DNA from: Candidatus Methanoperedens sp. BLZ2
GTDB taxonomy: Archaea; Halobacteriota; Methanosarcinia; Methanosarcinales; Methanoperedenaceae
Assembly (NCBI RefSeq): GCF_002487355.1
Contig: NZ_NTMG01000070.1
Coordinates: 33,024-97,023, forward strand
Length of the DNA: 64,000 nt
Direction of reading: 5' to 3'
Part shown: one piece after another, positions 44,120 through 52,460 of the stretch
How positions within the stretch are numbered: the first letter of the stretch is position 1
Layout: every line of letters begins with the position of its first letter
Notes under the pieces: model-generated
The model's database searches: none
What the model was told of the DNA's origin: nothing
What the model saw: the letters and a program-made list of their open reading frames with translations, nothing else
Made by a program: the position numbers and the translations under genes

Positions 44120-45154
44120 ATGAGAAAATCAAACCGTTTAATAATATCTGTAATAGGACTTAGCATCCTTAGTCTCGCAGCTATTACATCACAAGGTAGC
44201 AATTTTACTGGAGAAAATGAAAATTTTAACAGTAAAACTATAAACAGCACCGAATATATTTATTTAGTTGGCACAACTCCAATGAACTATGAAGTTGTTG
44301 CTACATATGGAAAACTCCCTGTCCTTAAATCTGAAGAACAAAGGCAAAACTGGTCTAATAGCCTTAAAAAACTCATAGAAATTTGGGATATTGAACAATC
44401 TATCAACTACACTTATCCATATGGCAAAGTGATAGCTTATGGTGAAAACTCTCGTGGTTATTTAGTAATCGTATTCTATAAGAACTTTACAATCGAGAAA
44501 AACCTGATTGGAGAAATCTATGGATTATTGGATGAAAGAGCCAGAAATATGGATATTGAAGGAATTCCAGTGGAATTCGGACGTGGAATTTTCCACAAAA
44601 CTGAGAATGAAAATCTGCCAGAACCTGAAAAAACTGCATCTGAGGAATATGAGAAAAAGGGTAAGGAATCGCGCAAACCGGCAGCTATCGCTACTTATGG
44701 AAACCTTCCTGAACTAAAGACTGAAGAGCAAAGGTGGAATTGGACGTATAAAACTCAACGAACTATTATAGAAGGTTTGAGTGATAAATTAACGCCATAT
44801 TTTAGTCCAAAAGGGCCTCTGATAGGTTTTGGTACTGAACTCGATGGGTATTTTGTGGTAATAATTAATCAAAGCTTAACTGTTGAGAAACCACTGCTGG
44901 ATGAAATATATGGATTAGTTGATGAAGAAGCAAAAAAGAGGGGGATCCATGAAGTTCCTGTCAGGTTCGTTTTGGGAGAAATCATCCATCCAGCCAGTAC
45001 AGGAAATCCAAATAAGAGCACGCTTCAACCTGAAAATAAGAGTATGCCGCCATCCAATAATGCGTCAAGAAAATCAGTCCCAAGTTTTGGATTGTTGGGT
45101 GGATTAATCACCTTGTTATATGTGTGGTTATTTAGAAGAAAGTCGAATACATAA
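44120..45154 (+). CDS. Exported double prodomain protein with C-terminal sorting signal
   Basis: 344 aa. A signal peptide (SVIGLSILSLAAITSQG region) precedes two tandem copies of the domain found before the serine protease: YGKLPVLKSEEQRQNWSN to IPVEFGRGI, and YGNLPELKTEEQRWNWTY to VPVRFVLGE. A linker rich in Ser, Asn and Pro follows, then PSFGLLGGLITLLYVWLFRRK, which resembles a PGF-CTERM type surface-sorting tail. As the protease prodomain usually inhibits or folds its enzyme, this could be a surface inhibitor or chaperone of the neighbour; that is inference. Confidence 0.6.
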   Translation: MRKSNRLIISVIGLSILSLAAITSQGSNFTGENENFNSKTINSTEYIYLVGTTPMNYEVVATYGKLPVLKSEEQRQNWSNSLKKLIEIWDIEQSINYTYPYGKVIAYGENSRGYLVIVFYKNFTIEKNLIGEIYGLLDERARNMDIEGIPVEFGRGIFHKTENENLPEPEKTASEEYEKKGKESRKPAAIATYGNLPELKTEEQRWNWTYKTQRTIIEGLSDKLTPYFSPKGPLIGFGTELDGYFVVIINQSLTVEKPLLDEIYGLVDEEAKKRGIHEVPVRFVLGEIIHPASTGNPNKSTLQPENKSMPPSNNASRKSVPSFGLLGGLITLLYVWLFRRKSNT

Positions 45155-45162
45155 AAAAAGAT

Positions 45163-45370
45163 GTTACATGGGGTTCAGCTATTCTTCGAGAGCAACTGAA
45201 CCCCGGATCGTCCGAAAGCATGGTAAGATTAGCTTTGAATTTATTTAAAGCCAGCGCCGCGCCTGATGAGGGAGCAAAGAAAATATAAAGGAGAAATAAA
45301 AATATGAAACAAATAAAAGGAATGCAATTAGGCGCGGTGCTTGCGGCGATGTTGCTGTTGAGCATGGCGT
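45163..45370 (+). repeat. Leader/signal-peptide cassette, copy 2
   Basis: Hairpin GGGGTTCAG (45170-45178) with CTGAACCCC (45196-45204), then the same core with GTAAGATTAGCTTTGAATTT and the AAAGGAG start region. The encoded signal peptide MKQIKGMQLGAVLAAML begins at 45304. The stem differs from copy 1 in sequence but still pairs. Confidence 0.75.
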
Positions 45371-46485
45371 TTGTGCCTGCGGCAAGCGCAAAAAATGATT
45401 TGGATATAGTTGAAAACAACTATGTTGCAATAGAAAAAGCCAGAGAACATGCTACAATTACTTTATCAGAATTTGTGGCAGCAGGATCTCCAGGACTTAA
45501 GAATACTGACTGGAATGGTGCAACAATAAATCCCGACCCATTGATTATTCATGATATAAATGGCAAAAAGCTCTTTTATCAATTCTCAGTTGAAAAAGAA
45601 GGTAAAAGTGTTGGATCAATCAAAACCAGTGCAAGTAAGGTACTTGGAGAATCAATCCGGACTATAGGACTCAAGCCTCTGATATTGGATTCTGATGTTG
45701 CGTTACAGATGGCAAAAAAGAATGCAAAAGAAAATTATAAAAATAGTGAAATCACTTCAACCACACTGGTATCTTATAGTTATCCGAAAATCGGGATAAT
45801 GGTGCAATTACGCGACTTAAATACAAATAAAGAGCAACGGATGTTCGTTGATGCTTACGACTACTCAACTGTTCCAGAAAAGAATCCTGAGAATAACGAA
45901 CCAGGCGTGTGGTCCCTATACGATAATATGCCGGATGATGAAAAGGTAAAACGCATATCTGCCTGGGAGGAAAATGATAAAAAGTTCCGTGAAATAGTAG
46001 AAAAAAAGAGCTCTAATGGAATTGAAAGCTCAAAAACCCTTGTTACAACGCAATCATCAAACGTCCTCGACATCTCTCTATTTGCACAGGAGCAATGGAA
46101 TTATTGTGCACCCGCCGTTGGACAGATGGTCGCTGATTATTTCGGTGTAAGTCACACACAAAATTATATTGCTGGAAGGATGGGTACGACCTCTACTGGT
46201 ACCAATACAATCGGTATGTTGAACTATTATCGGAATGACCTGGGTTATTCCAATTCAAATGAATATTCTATTGTCTGGCAGGATATGGTAGATATGATCG
46301 ATGCCGGAATACCGTTTGCAATAATAGATTATTCTGCGAATCATGTAATGACAGGCGCAGGTTATTCGATATGGTTATATAATGACATATATATCTTGGA
46401 CCCCTATCCCGTCAACCAAGGCGATACATATTGGGAAACCACTGATTATATGTTCTTTTTCAGAAATAATATCTACATACAATGA
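45304..46485 (+). CDS. Secreted C39-like cysteine peptidase with prodomain
   Basis: 393 aa. Signal peptide 1-30 (ends VPAASAK), then a prodomain of about 220 residues with PepSY-like repeats (VALQMAKKNAKENY), then a papain-like C39 domain. Catalytic candidates are C268 in QWNYCAPAVGQ, H347 in SANHVMTGAGY and D366 in YILDPYP. The protease family cleaves after double glycine in bacteriocin export, but free-standing members have various substrates. The gene starts in cassette copy 2. Confidence 0.75.
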   Translation: MKQIKGMQLGAVLAAMLLLSMAFVPAASAKNDLDIVENNYVAIEKAREHATITLSEFVAAGSPGLKNTDWNGATINPDPLIIHDINGKKLFYQFSVEKEGKSVGSIKTSASKVLGESIRTIGLKPLILDSDVALQMAKKNAKENYKNSEITSTTLVSYSYPKIGIMVQLRDLNTNKEQRMFVDAYDYSTVPEKNPENNEPGVWSLYDNMPDDEKVKRISAWEENDKKFREIVEKKSSNGIESSKTLVTTQSSNVLDISLFAQEQWNYCAPAVGQMVADYFGVSHTQNYIAGRMGTTSTGTNTIGMLNYYRNDLGYSNSNEYSIVWQDMVDMIDAGIPFAIIDYSANHVMTGAGYSIWLYNDIYILDPYPVNQGDTYWETTDYMFFFRNNIYIQ

Positions 46486-46528
46486 AATAATAGATATTTA
46501 TTTTTTTATTATACTCTAAGAGAATAAT

Positions 46529-47242
46529 ATGGATAAAAAAGGATATTATATAATCGGGATTTTTATCATAACAGCATTATCTCTTGTTTATTTATCTGAT
46601 ATAAATCATAAAGTGATGGAAAAAATAGAGGGCGATATAAGTCTCAGTCCCGGGAAAATGACAGAGAATTATACAGACCAAGAAAATCAAACTCATATCA
46701 ACAATATAGATATAGGCAAGAAAAATCCCATTACAAAAAGTTATATTAAGATTAGGGGTAAACTTTTCACCGGAGAAGAGCCAATAATGGAAAATTCAGA
46801 TGCTTACTGGAATGTCAATGTAATATTTGATAGTAACATCACAGAAAAAGAGGTGAAAGAGATAATATCGGGATATGAAATACCCAAGCCTCGTAGTGTA
46901 GAAAGAAGCTTCTCATATCCCGAATATTATATTAGTGCTCCCAAGAGCGATTTTGAAAGTATCAAGAACCGCCTTGAAGGGGATGAATATAGTAATATTC
47001 AACTAGCAAACAAAATAAAAATAACAGGTGAGAACTTTACAGCTGCGGTTTGGGGTGTAAACAATGAAATTCTTCCCGGGCTTAGATCAAGCGGCATACA
47101 GTTGAGAAAGACGATGGTTATGATATTAGTCTATGGACCTGAAACGCCTCAAACAGAAAGTAAAAACATAATGGAACAGTTGGATAGAGATGAGAATATT
47201 ATTGAAACCACTGTAGGTTTTTTTTTTAAGGGACGGAACTAA
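46529..47242 (+). CDS. Membrane-anchored UPF0228-like protein
   Basis: 237 aa with one N-terminal membrane helix (YYIIGIFIITALSLVYL) and an extracytoplasmic part. EVKEIISGYEIP, YYISAPKSDFESIKNRL and the final FFFKG resemble the Methanosarcina UPF0228 family, of unknown function. Assigned from memory of the pattern; moderately sure. It lies between the C39-like gene and the broken matrixin. Cassette copy 3 begins 14 bases after its stop. Confidence 0.55.
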   Translation: MDKKGYYIIGIFIITALSLVYLSDINHKVMEKIEGDISLSPGKMTENYTDQENQTHINNIDIGKKNPITKSYIKIRGKLFTGEEPIMENSDAYWNVNVIFDSNITEKEVKEIISGYEIPKPRSVERSFSYPEYYISAPKSDFESIKNRLEGDEYSNIQLANKIKITGENFTAAVWGVNNEILPGLRSSGIQLRKTMVMILVYGPETPQTESKNIMEQLDRDENIIETTVGFFFKGRN

Positions 47243-47255
47243 GATTAAATGAGAA

Positions 47256-47455
47256 AAGCGGATGAGCTCCACGTTACCCGAAGGCAAGGTAAGATTAGCT
47301 TTGAATTCATTTAAAGCCAGCGCCGCGCCTGAGGGCATCAAGAAAAGAAAATATAAAGGAGAAATAAAAATATGAAAAATAAAGGAACGCAATTAGGCGC
47401 GGTACTTGCGGCGATGTTGCTGAGAGGGAAGATTATTTATGAAGAAAATGAATAA
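47256..47455 (+). repeat. Leader/signal-peptide cassette, copy 3 (truncated)
   Basis: Only the 3' arm (GAGCTCCACGTT) of the hairpin remains, then the conserved core and A-rich start region. The ATG at 47372 reads MKNKGTQLGAVLAAMLLRGKIIYEENE and stops at 47455. The cassette joins the front of a different gene with its own signal peptide (ATG at 47439) within the reading frame. Confidence 0.7.
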
Positions 47456-47926
47456 AACTCTCTTGGCAGTGGTAGGCTTCCTAACACTATTAGCAATTGC
47501 AGCATCCGCACACTTCCAAGGGTATAGTGCTGTAGATAATATGGAGATTCGCTACGATGGAAGTACAATGTATACCACAGCTCAAAGCCTTCAATCGATA
47601 TATGGAATGCCCTTGGTAAAGTCAATATAGCACCGGATACGATTTGGACTTATGAAGATCTTACTTACAGTGATTATTATAATCCATCGAGCGGGTTCCC
47701 GGCTTATTATGATCCTAATGATTATGACGGTGATGATCTCATGTTTAATCAATATTTGATGAACGGACTTACAAGTGACGAAAAGAAAAAGGTTGCTATA
47801 CATGAATTAGGTCATGCACTGGGACTTGAACACAGTTACATTCCCAATGTGATGGTACAGGGACAATATTCATACACGCAATTAGGTTCACACGATATCG
47901 AGGACTACAATTATTTATATCCATAA
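47439..47926 (+). pseudogene. Frameshifted matrixin-like secreted metalloprotease
   Basis: Frame one (47439-47630) encodes a signal peptide MKKMNKTLLAVVGFLTLLAIAASA and the start of the protease (YDGSTMYTTAQS), then runs into a stop. Another frame (about 47601-47926) continues WNALGKVNIAPDTIWTYEDL and holds the zinc motif HELGHALGLEH and the Met-turn-like NVMVQG. A single frameshift near 47600 explains this. With it corrected the protein would be about 160 aa and complete. It could also be a sequencing error. Confidence 0.7.
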
Positions 47927-47945
47927 AAATATATAGGTGATTAAT

Positions 47946-48539
47946 ATGTTAACAAAAACTAAAATAATTATTGTATTTGTAGTGCTGGCAGGTTTGGTCG
48001 GCACAGGTTTCTTAATCATGCAGACAAGTGGATACAGAAGTGGAAGTGAAACCAACTATTTAAGTGCTGATTTTATATTTAATGTTACTGATGACCGTGA
48101 ATTAGTAGGTTTTGCTGATAATGTATTCGTTGGAAAGGTCATTGCTCAAACTGGCAATAAATCAAACACTCCACCACCAGAAGCTGGTGATGTACCAGGT
48201 TTTTCACCACAAACGCAGTTTAGCGTTGAGGTTTTTGAGAATATAAAAGGAAACATCAGTGGGATAGTAACAATGAGCCAGGAGGGCGGCTACAAAGAGA
48301 AATATAGTGTAATTCAGCTAACTCTTATCGAGGGCGACAAACTTCTGGAGCCGGGTAAAACCTATTTGTTTGCAGCCAAATTTAACTACATTGATGGATG
48401 GTATACTCTTGTACCTGCCTACGGTGATCTTCCTATTAAGGACCAAACAGATCATAAAAATAAGGTAGAAAGATTTAAAAAAGCATTTTCACAGGAAATA
48501 CCTTCAAAGCTATCTATGAAGTTACAGAAAAAACCTTAG
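47946..48539 (+). CDS. Membrane-anchored surface protein, unknown function
   Basis: 197 aa from the ATG at 47946, with AGGTGA 5 bases upstream. N-terminal helix (KIIIVFVVLAGLVGTGFLIM), then an OB-like beta domain: FADNVFVGKVI, TQFSVEVFENIKG, GIVTMSQEGG, LLEPGKTYLFAAKF, DGWYTLVPAYG. The pattern of FVGKV...VEVxExxKG...PGxxYLF is seen in secreted proteins of Bacilli and archaea, sometimes near metalloproteases. It lies directly after the matrixin gene. No function assigned. Confidence 0.6.
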   Translation: MLTKTKIIIVFVVLAGLVGTGFLIMQTSGYRSGSETNYLSADFIFNVTDDRELVGFADNVFVGKVIAQTGNKSNTPPPEAGDVPGFSPQTQFSVEVFENIKGNISGIVTMSQEGGYKEKYSVIQLTLIEGDKLLEPGKTYLFAAKFNYIDGWYTLVPAYGDLPIKDQTDHKNKVERFKKAFSQEIPSKLSMKLQKKP

Positions 48540-48550
48540 TTTATTTAAAA

Positions 48551-48586
48551 GCAGCTAGGGTACTCTTAGCTGCAATTTTTATTTTT
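48551..48586 (+). terminator. Hairpin terminator after the surface protein gene
   Basis: GCAGCTA (48551-48557) pairs with TAGCTGC (48567-48573) around a 9-base loop, followed by a T-rich run AATTTTTATTTTTAG. Confidence 0.6.
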
Positions 48587-48748
48587 AGTTCTGTAGAATT
48601 TAGTTATGAGTTTATTGTCAGAAATATATCATCTATATTGGAAAAGATAATACATCTGGTATACATATAAAAAATCTGTATAAAATGGGTCGGTAAAGTT
48701 GGCAGGTTGGGAAAATAAAACTCTAACAACGGATTTACAACCCATAAA

Positions 48749-49033
48749 AAACGTGGGGTTCAGCGGTTCTGCGAGAGCAACTGAACCCCGGATCGCCCGA
48801 AGGCAAGGCAAGATTAGCTTTGAACTTATTTAAAGCCAGCGCTGCGCCTGAGGATAGCAAAGAAAATATAAAGGAAAAATGAAAATATGAAACAAATTAA
48901 AGGAGTGCAGTTAGGCGCGATGCTTGCGGCGATGCTACTTGTTGCTGTAGTATTTGCTGGAGCTGCTGTTCCAAATAAGGAATTCAAAAGTTTTCCGAAA
49001 GATTTACCAGAACGTGCATTACGGTCGAACTGG
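48749..49033 (+). repeat. Leader/signal-peptide cassette, copy 4
   Basis: Hairpin GGGGTTCAG (48755-48763) with CTGAACCCC (48781-48789), then the conserved core with three changes, then ATG at 48887. The copy continues beyond the signal peptide to the first 43 codons of the serine protease gene of copy 1. Confidence 0.75.
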
Positions 49034-49042
49034 CAGCATTAG
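48887..49042 (+). pseudogene. Truncated serine protease gene, second copy
   Basis: Encodes MKQIKGVQLGAMLAAMLLVA and on to PKDLPERALRSNWQH, then a TAG stop. The first 43 residues match the protease at 42916 with two changes, then unrelated sequence follows. Only the signal peptide and start of the prodomain remain. Confidence 0.7.
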
Positions 49043-49157
49043 CGCTTCGCAACCGAGCCAACCATTGAGGGCCGATCAACTCCGATACGGCCGAAATTAA
49101 GCAAAAATGCTGGTCATTGCTATTGGGGATTGAAACAGCGGTGGATGACCTGGGACA

Positions 49158-49430
49158 ATGTATGCTGGTGAAACGATACTTCATGGCTCGGATCATGGGT
49201 ATAAATGGATAAATCCGGGATTCCAATTAGAAAACAGGATAATCATAGGGCAGCTCAGAGAGATGCGTTCGGAATTCAAATTGTCTTTTGAACCGGAAAT
49301 GAACAGATGTACTCTTTGTAACTCGATAATTCGAAAAATCGAACCTTTTGAAATGGAGATATTAAAGACGAAAGAGTATATACCCTGAAAGGCTGGAAAA
49401 AGGGACGGAATTCTGGCATGGAAAGAGTAA
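49158..49430 (+). pseudogene. Mut7-C-like RNase remnant
   Basis: QLREMRSEFKLSFEPEMNRCTLCNSIIRKIE matches in parts the zinc-binding middle of Mut7-C proteins (RCxxCN), and after a frameshift the other frame gives YPERLEKGTEFWHGKSKYS, resembling the FW-C segment. The N-terminal RNase part and the last CxxC are lost. The stretch 49043-49157 before it holds nothing I recognise. Confidence 0.5.
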
Positions 49431-49471
49431 ATATTCTTAAAAATTCACAATGCATTGATTAATTCTAGACT

Positions 49472-50380
49472 TTATGTAGCATATTTCAGTACATCATCAA
49501 GATTATCAATATATTCAACATTTATTCCAATATTTTTTTCAATATAGTCTTTTGCATCTATGGTTTCAGGTACCCTCTCTATGACAGTAATTCCATAATA
49601 ATTTCTTGTCTTTTCAATATATTGAATGAGCCTGCTGTTCTCCCCGGGGAGTAAGATTAAATTTTTCCCGCTATCTTTTGCAGCTTTTGCTTTCTCGATT
49701 ACTCCTCCTATTTCACCTACATGTCCATCCTTGTCAATCGTGCCAGTCATGGTCATATCCTTTCGAAGCTCAAGGTTGTTGAGACCTCCTACAACAAGCA
49801 AAGTCATAAGTGCTCCAGCACTGGGCCCATCAACTGATGGAACTTCATACGTGGCATCGATGCTAAAAATTATATCACTTCCGGAGAGGTCTTTTCCTGT
49901 TTTTTTCTGGGCTGTATAAGCCGCTGTGTTTGCTGCATCCTGGAATACTACGCCCATAAGAGGTTTTGTATCTACCAGTACCCTTCCCTTACCTGGTTTT
50001 ATTTCCACTGAAATGTTCATCATGGAACCAATTTCAGTGATTTGCTGTCTCACAAATGGATAATCTTCGATGTAGTCCACCTTCTGCATGACAGCAGGTG
50101 CCTCAAGTTTTGCGGCTCCGGATAAACCGCTTGGAGTATTGTTAATCTTTCCTTCAAGACCTGCTATTTTTTCCCTATAAAGATCAAGCTGCGAGGCATA
50201 ATTTTGTATGGAAAGATTATCTCTATATATTTGTTTACTCATCTCTGAATTGTTTATTTCAAGTTGATTTATCTTATCCTTCATCTCAAGAAGATCTTTT
50301 GAAGAAGGCTGAGCCTGGATAAGATATATATTCATTAAAATCGATATTAAAAGTAACACTGCCAGGATCTTGCTTTTCAT
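49472..50380 (-). CDS. Membrane-anchored S16 (Lon-type) protease without ATPase
   Basis: 302 aa. An N-terminal membrane helix (ILAVLLLISILMNIYLI) is followed by a coiled-coil (residues 27-80) and an S16 peptidase domain from about 140. The Ser-Lys dyad is S187 in DGPSAGALM and K230 in GVIEKAKAA. No AAA domain is present. Related archaeal proteins are found as free-standing Lon-like proteases at the membrane; the substrate is unknown. Confidence 0.85.
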   Translation of the reverse strand: MKSKILAVLLLISILMNIYLIQAQPSSKDLLEMKDKINQLEINNSEMSKQIYRDNLSIQNYASQLDLYREKIAGLEGKINNTPSGLSGAAKLEAPAVMQKVDYIEDYPFVRQQITEIGSMMNISVEIKPGKGRVLVDTKPLMGVVFQDAANTAAYTAQKKTGKDLSGSDIIFSIDATYEVPSVDGPSAGALMTLLVVGGLNNLELRKDMTMTGTIDKDGHVGEIGGVIEKAKAAKDSGKNLILLPGENSRLIQYIEKTRNYYGITVIERVPETIDAKDYIEKNIGINVEYIDNLDDVLKYAT

Positions 50381-50399
50381 ATCTTATGTATTAATGCAT

Positions 50400-50620
50400 T
50401 TATTTATAATAAATTCTTTCGGTACAGTTGGAACCTGTCCGGTCTCAACCTGCGCTCAGGCGCGCGCAGCGCGCGCATGCAAGCCGCAAGCTGCAAACTT
50501 CTTAATGTTTACATCGGGCTTAACTGCAATCTGCGATCCCGATGTACACAAATGCTTGAAGATCAGCAATGTCGTTCCTTGACATGTAGTGTTACTCCAT
50601 TTTGATTATAATCATAATCG
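50400..50620. other. GC-rich structured gap, no gene
   Basis: The 369-base gap 50381-50749 contains GCGCGCGCAGCGCGCGC and a hairpin ACATCGGG/CCCGATGT at about 50511-50548, very unlike the AT-rich surroundings. A short open frame here has no protein features. Possible structured RNA or repeat; the rest of the gap is AT-rich and empty. Confidence 0.4.
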
Positions 50621-50749
50621 TAATTTATCGGCATATATAGATATATATTATACAATAACATTATTTATTATGGTGCTGAGTGAGATTGGTGGCTTTACCT
50701 CCAAACTAATAAGAAAGATCTTTACCTCAATACTTCTTTCACAAAAGTG

Positions 50750-52285
50750 CTATCCCTCCCGAACCTCTTTTTTCTCGAGATTTTTTGCAGCCGGACTCTG
50801 GATAACTTCCCCATCAAAATTAAAACGTGAACCATGACAGGGGCAATCCCATGATTTCTCAGCATTATTCCAGCTAATGATACATCCCATATGGGTACAC
50901 GCAGGAGAAACAGCATGGATATTTCCGTTTTCATCTTTATAAACAGCAGTTTCTACACCTTTAATATCGACGATCTTTGCTTCGCCTGTGTTGATACTGG
51001 AAAATTCTTCAGGTTTTGAAAGCCTTCCCTTCAGGAGCGTCTCAGCAACCTGTATATTTTGAGTAATTAATTTACCTCCGGTGGTGAGGAGTTTATAGCG
51101 ACCCGGATTATATAATTCCTCAAGCGGGTTCGGCCTGCCGAGGATTAAATCTGATAAAATCATACCTGCGATCATACTATGGGTCATACCCCAGCCTTTA
51201 AAAGCTGTAGCTATAAGAAGATGTTTGCTGCCCTGGAATTTTCCGATGAAAGGAACCCTATCAAATGAGTAATTATCCTGGGTAGACCAGTGATAATCGA
51301 TTGATTTGACCTGGAAATGGTCTCTGGCAAACTGCTCCAGTCGTTTATAATACTCAATCGTATTGGCCGCGTGGCCTGTCGGGTGATCTTCGCCCCCGAC
51401 TATGACCAGAAGACCATCAGGAGTGGGTTGCGTACGGATATAATGAGACGGGTCTTTACTGCTATCAAACATTTCTTCAGGAATCTTATCAGCGACCCGG
51501 ATGCCCAGGACGTACGAACGGTGGGATTCCATGCGAGCAAAGAACATGCCCTTGTTAATAAAAGGAAAATGCGTAGCAACAATTACATATTTTGCTGTCA
51601 GGTGTCCCCTGTCGGTCTTAACTTTGTGGGGTTCGCTCTCATCAATATCAAACGCACGTGTATTTTCAAAAATGAAGCTGCCTTTGCCCGGAATAAGTTT
51701 TGCAAGAGCTAACAGGTATTTGCGCGGATGGAATTGAGCCTGGTTCTGGTACCGGATAGCGCCATAGGTCTTAAAAGGCAAAGGTGCGGCATCAAGATAA
51801 GATACAGGAAGACCCAGGCTTTTAGCAGCATCAAATTCGCGCCTGAGCTCCTCTACGTCCTCTTCACCTTCTGCATAGATATATTCTGATGTTCTTTTAA
51901 AATCGCAATCTATGTTTTTCTCTTTCACCATCAGGTCAATCTTCTCGATCGCTCCCTGGTTAGCATTCGCATACTGCTGTGCCCCATCTTTGCCAAAATG
52001 ATCAATAAGATACTTGTAGATCAGATCATGGGCTGAAGTTATATGGGCTGTCGTATATCCAGTCACCCCTTTTACGATCCTGCCAGCCTCTATGACTGCA
52101 ACGCTGAAACCCGCCTCCTTTAATAGTAATGCCGAAGTTATCCCTGTTATTCCTCCTCCCAGTACTGCCACGTCGACAGAAATATTTTCTGTTAACGTGG
52201 GGAACTCAGTTTCCAGAGTTGTTGCTATCCAGAATGATTCCGCTTTACCTGCGGGCTCATGTTTGTTTTCTGATGTATTATCCAT
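50750..52285 (-). CDS. FAD-dependent oxidoreductase with C-terminal Rieske domain
   Basis: 511 aa. The N-terminal dinucleotide-binding motif VAVLGGGITGITSALLL and VIEAGRIVKGVTGYTTAHITSAH are of the DAO/glycine-oxidase type. The C-terminal 100 residues are a Rieske domain with CTHMGC (463-468) and CPCHG (481-485) that binds a [2Fe-2S] cluster. The fusion is known as a soluble redox enzyme in archaea and bacteria; its substrate is open. Confidence 0.85.
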   Translation of the reverse strand: MDNTSENKHEPAGKAESFWIATTLETEFPTLTENISVDVAVLGGGITGITSALLLKEAGFSVAVIEAGRIVKGVTGYTTAHITSAHDLIYKYLIDHFGKDGAQQYANANQGAIEKIDLMVKEKNIDCDFKRTSEYIYAEGEEDVEELRREFDAAKSLGLPVSYLDAAPLPFKTYGAIRYQNQAQFHPRKYLLALAKLIPGKGSFIFENTRAFDIDESEPHKVKTDRGHLTAKYVIVATHFPFINKGMFFARMESHRSYVLGIRVADKIPEEMFDSSKDPSHYIRTQPTPDGLLVIVGGEDHPTGHAANTIEYYKRLEQFARDHFQVKSIDYHWSTQDNYSFDRVPFIGKFQGSKHLLIATAFKGWGMTHSMIAGMILSDLILGRPNPLEELYNPGRYKLLTTGGKLITQNIQVAETLLKGRLSKPEEFSSINTGEAKIVDIKGVETAVYKDENGNIHAVSPACTHMGCIISWNNAEKSWDCPCHGSRFNFDGEVIQSPAAKNLEKKEVREG

Positions 52286-52460
52286 ATTTACTCCCCAATT
52301 TTAATCCAATCACCTGAAAGTTTATAATCCATAAATTATTAAACTCCAGTGCCCCATGCCAGTATCACAAATCATCCCGTAATCCCCACACGGGATAAAA
52401 TGCTAACATTATTTAATTATAACATTCGGTATAAAAGATTTACGTACGGTCTGTTTAGCC

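Noticed and set aside
45132..45419. 95-codon minus-strand frame with a hydrophobic stretch over cassette copy 2
   Set aside because: It is the reverse of the leader and signal peptide; the same shadow appears at other copies.
42772..49042. The four similar repeats as a CRISPR array or insertion sequence
   Set aside because: Copies are 1.5-2.4 kb apart, each precedes a start codon, and no spacers, transposase or terminal inverted repeats accompany them.
50370..50582. 70-codon frame MLFISYVLMHLF and onward
   Set aside because: It begins inside the S16 protease start and runs through GC-rich repeats; no ribosome site or domain.
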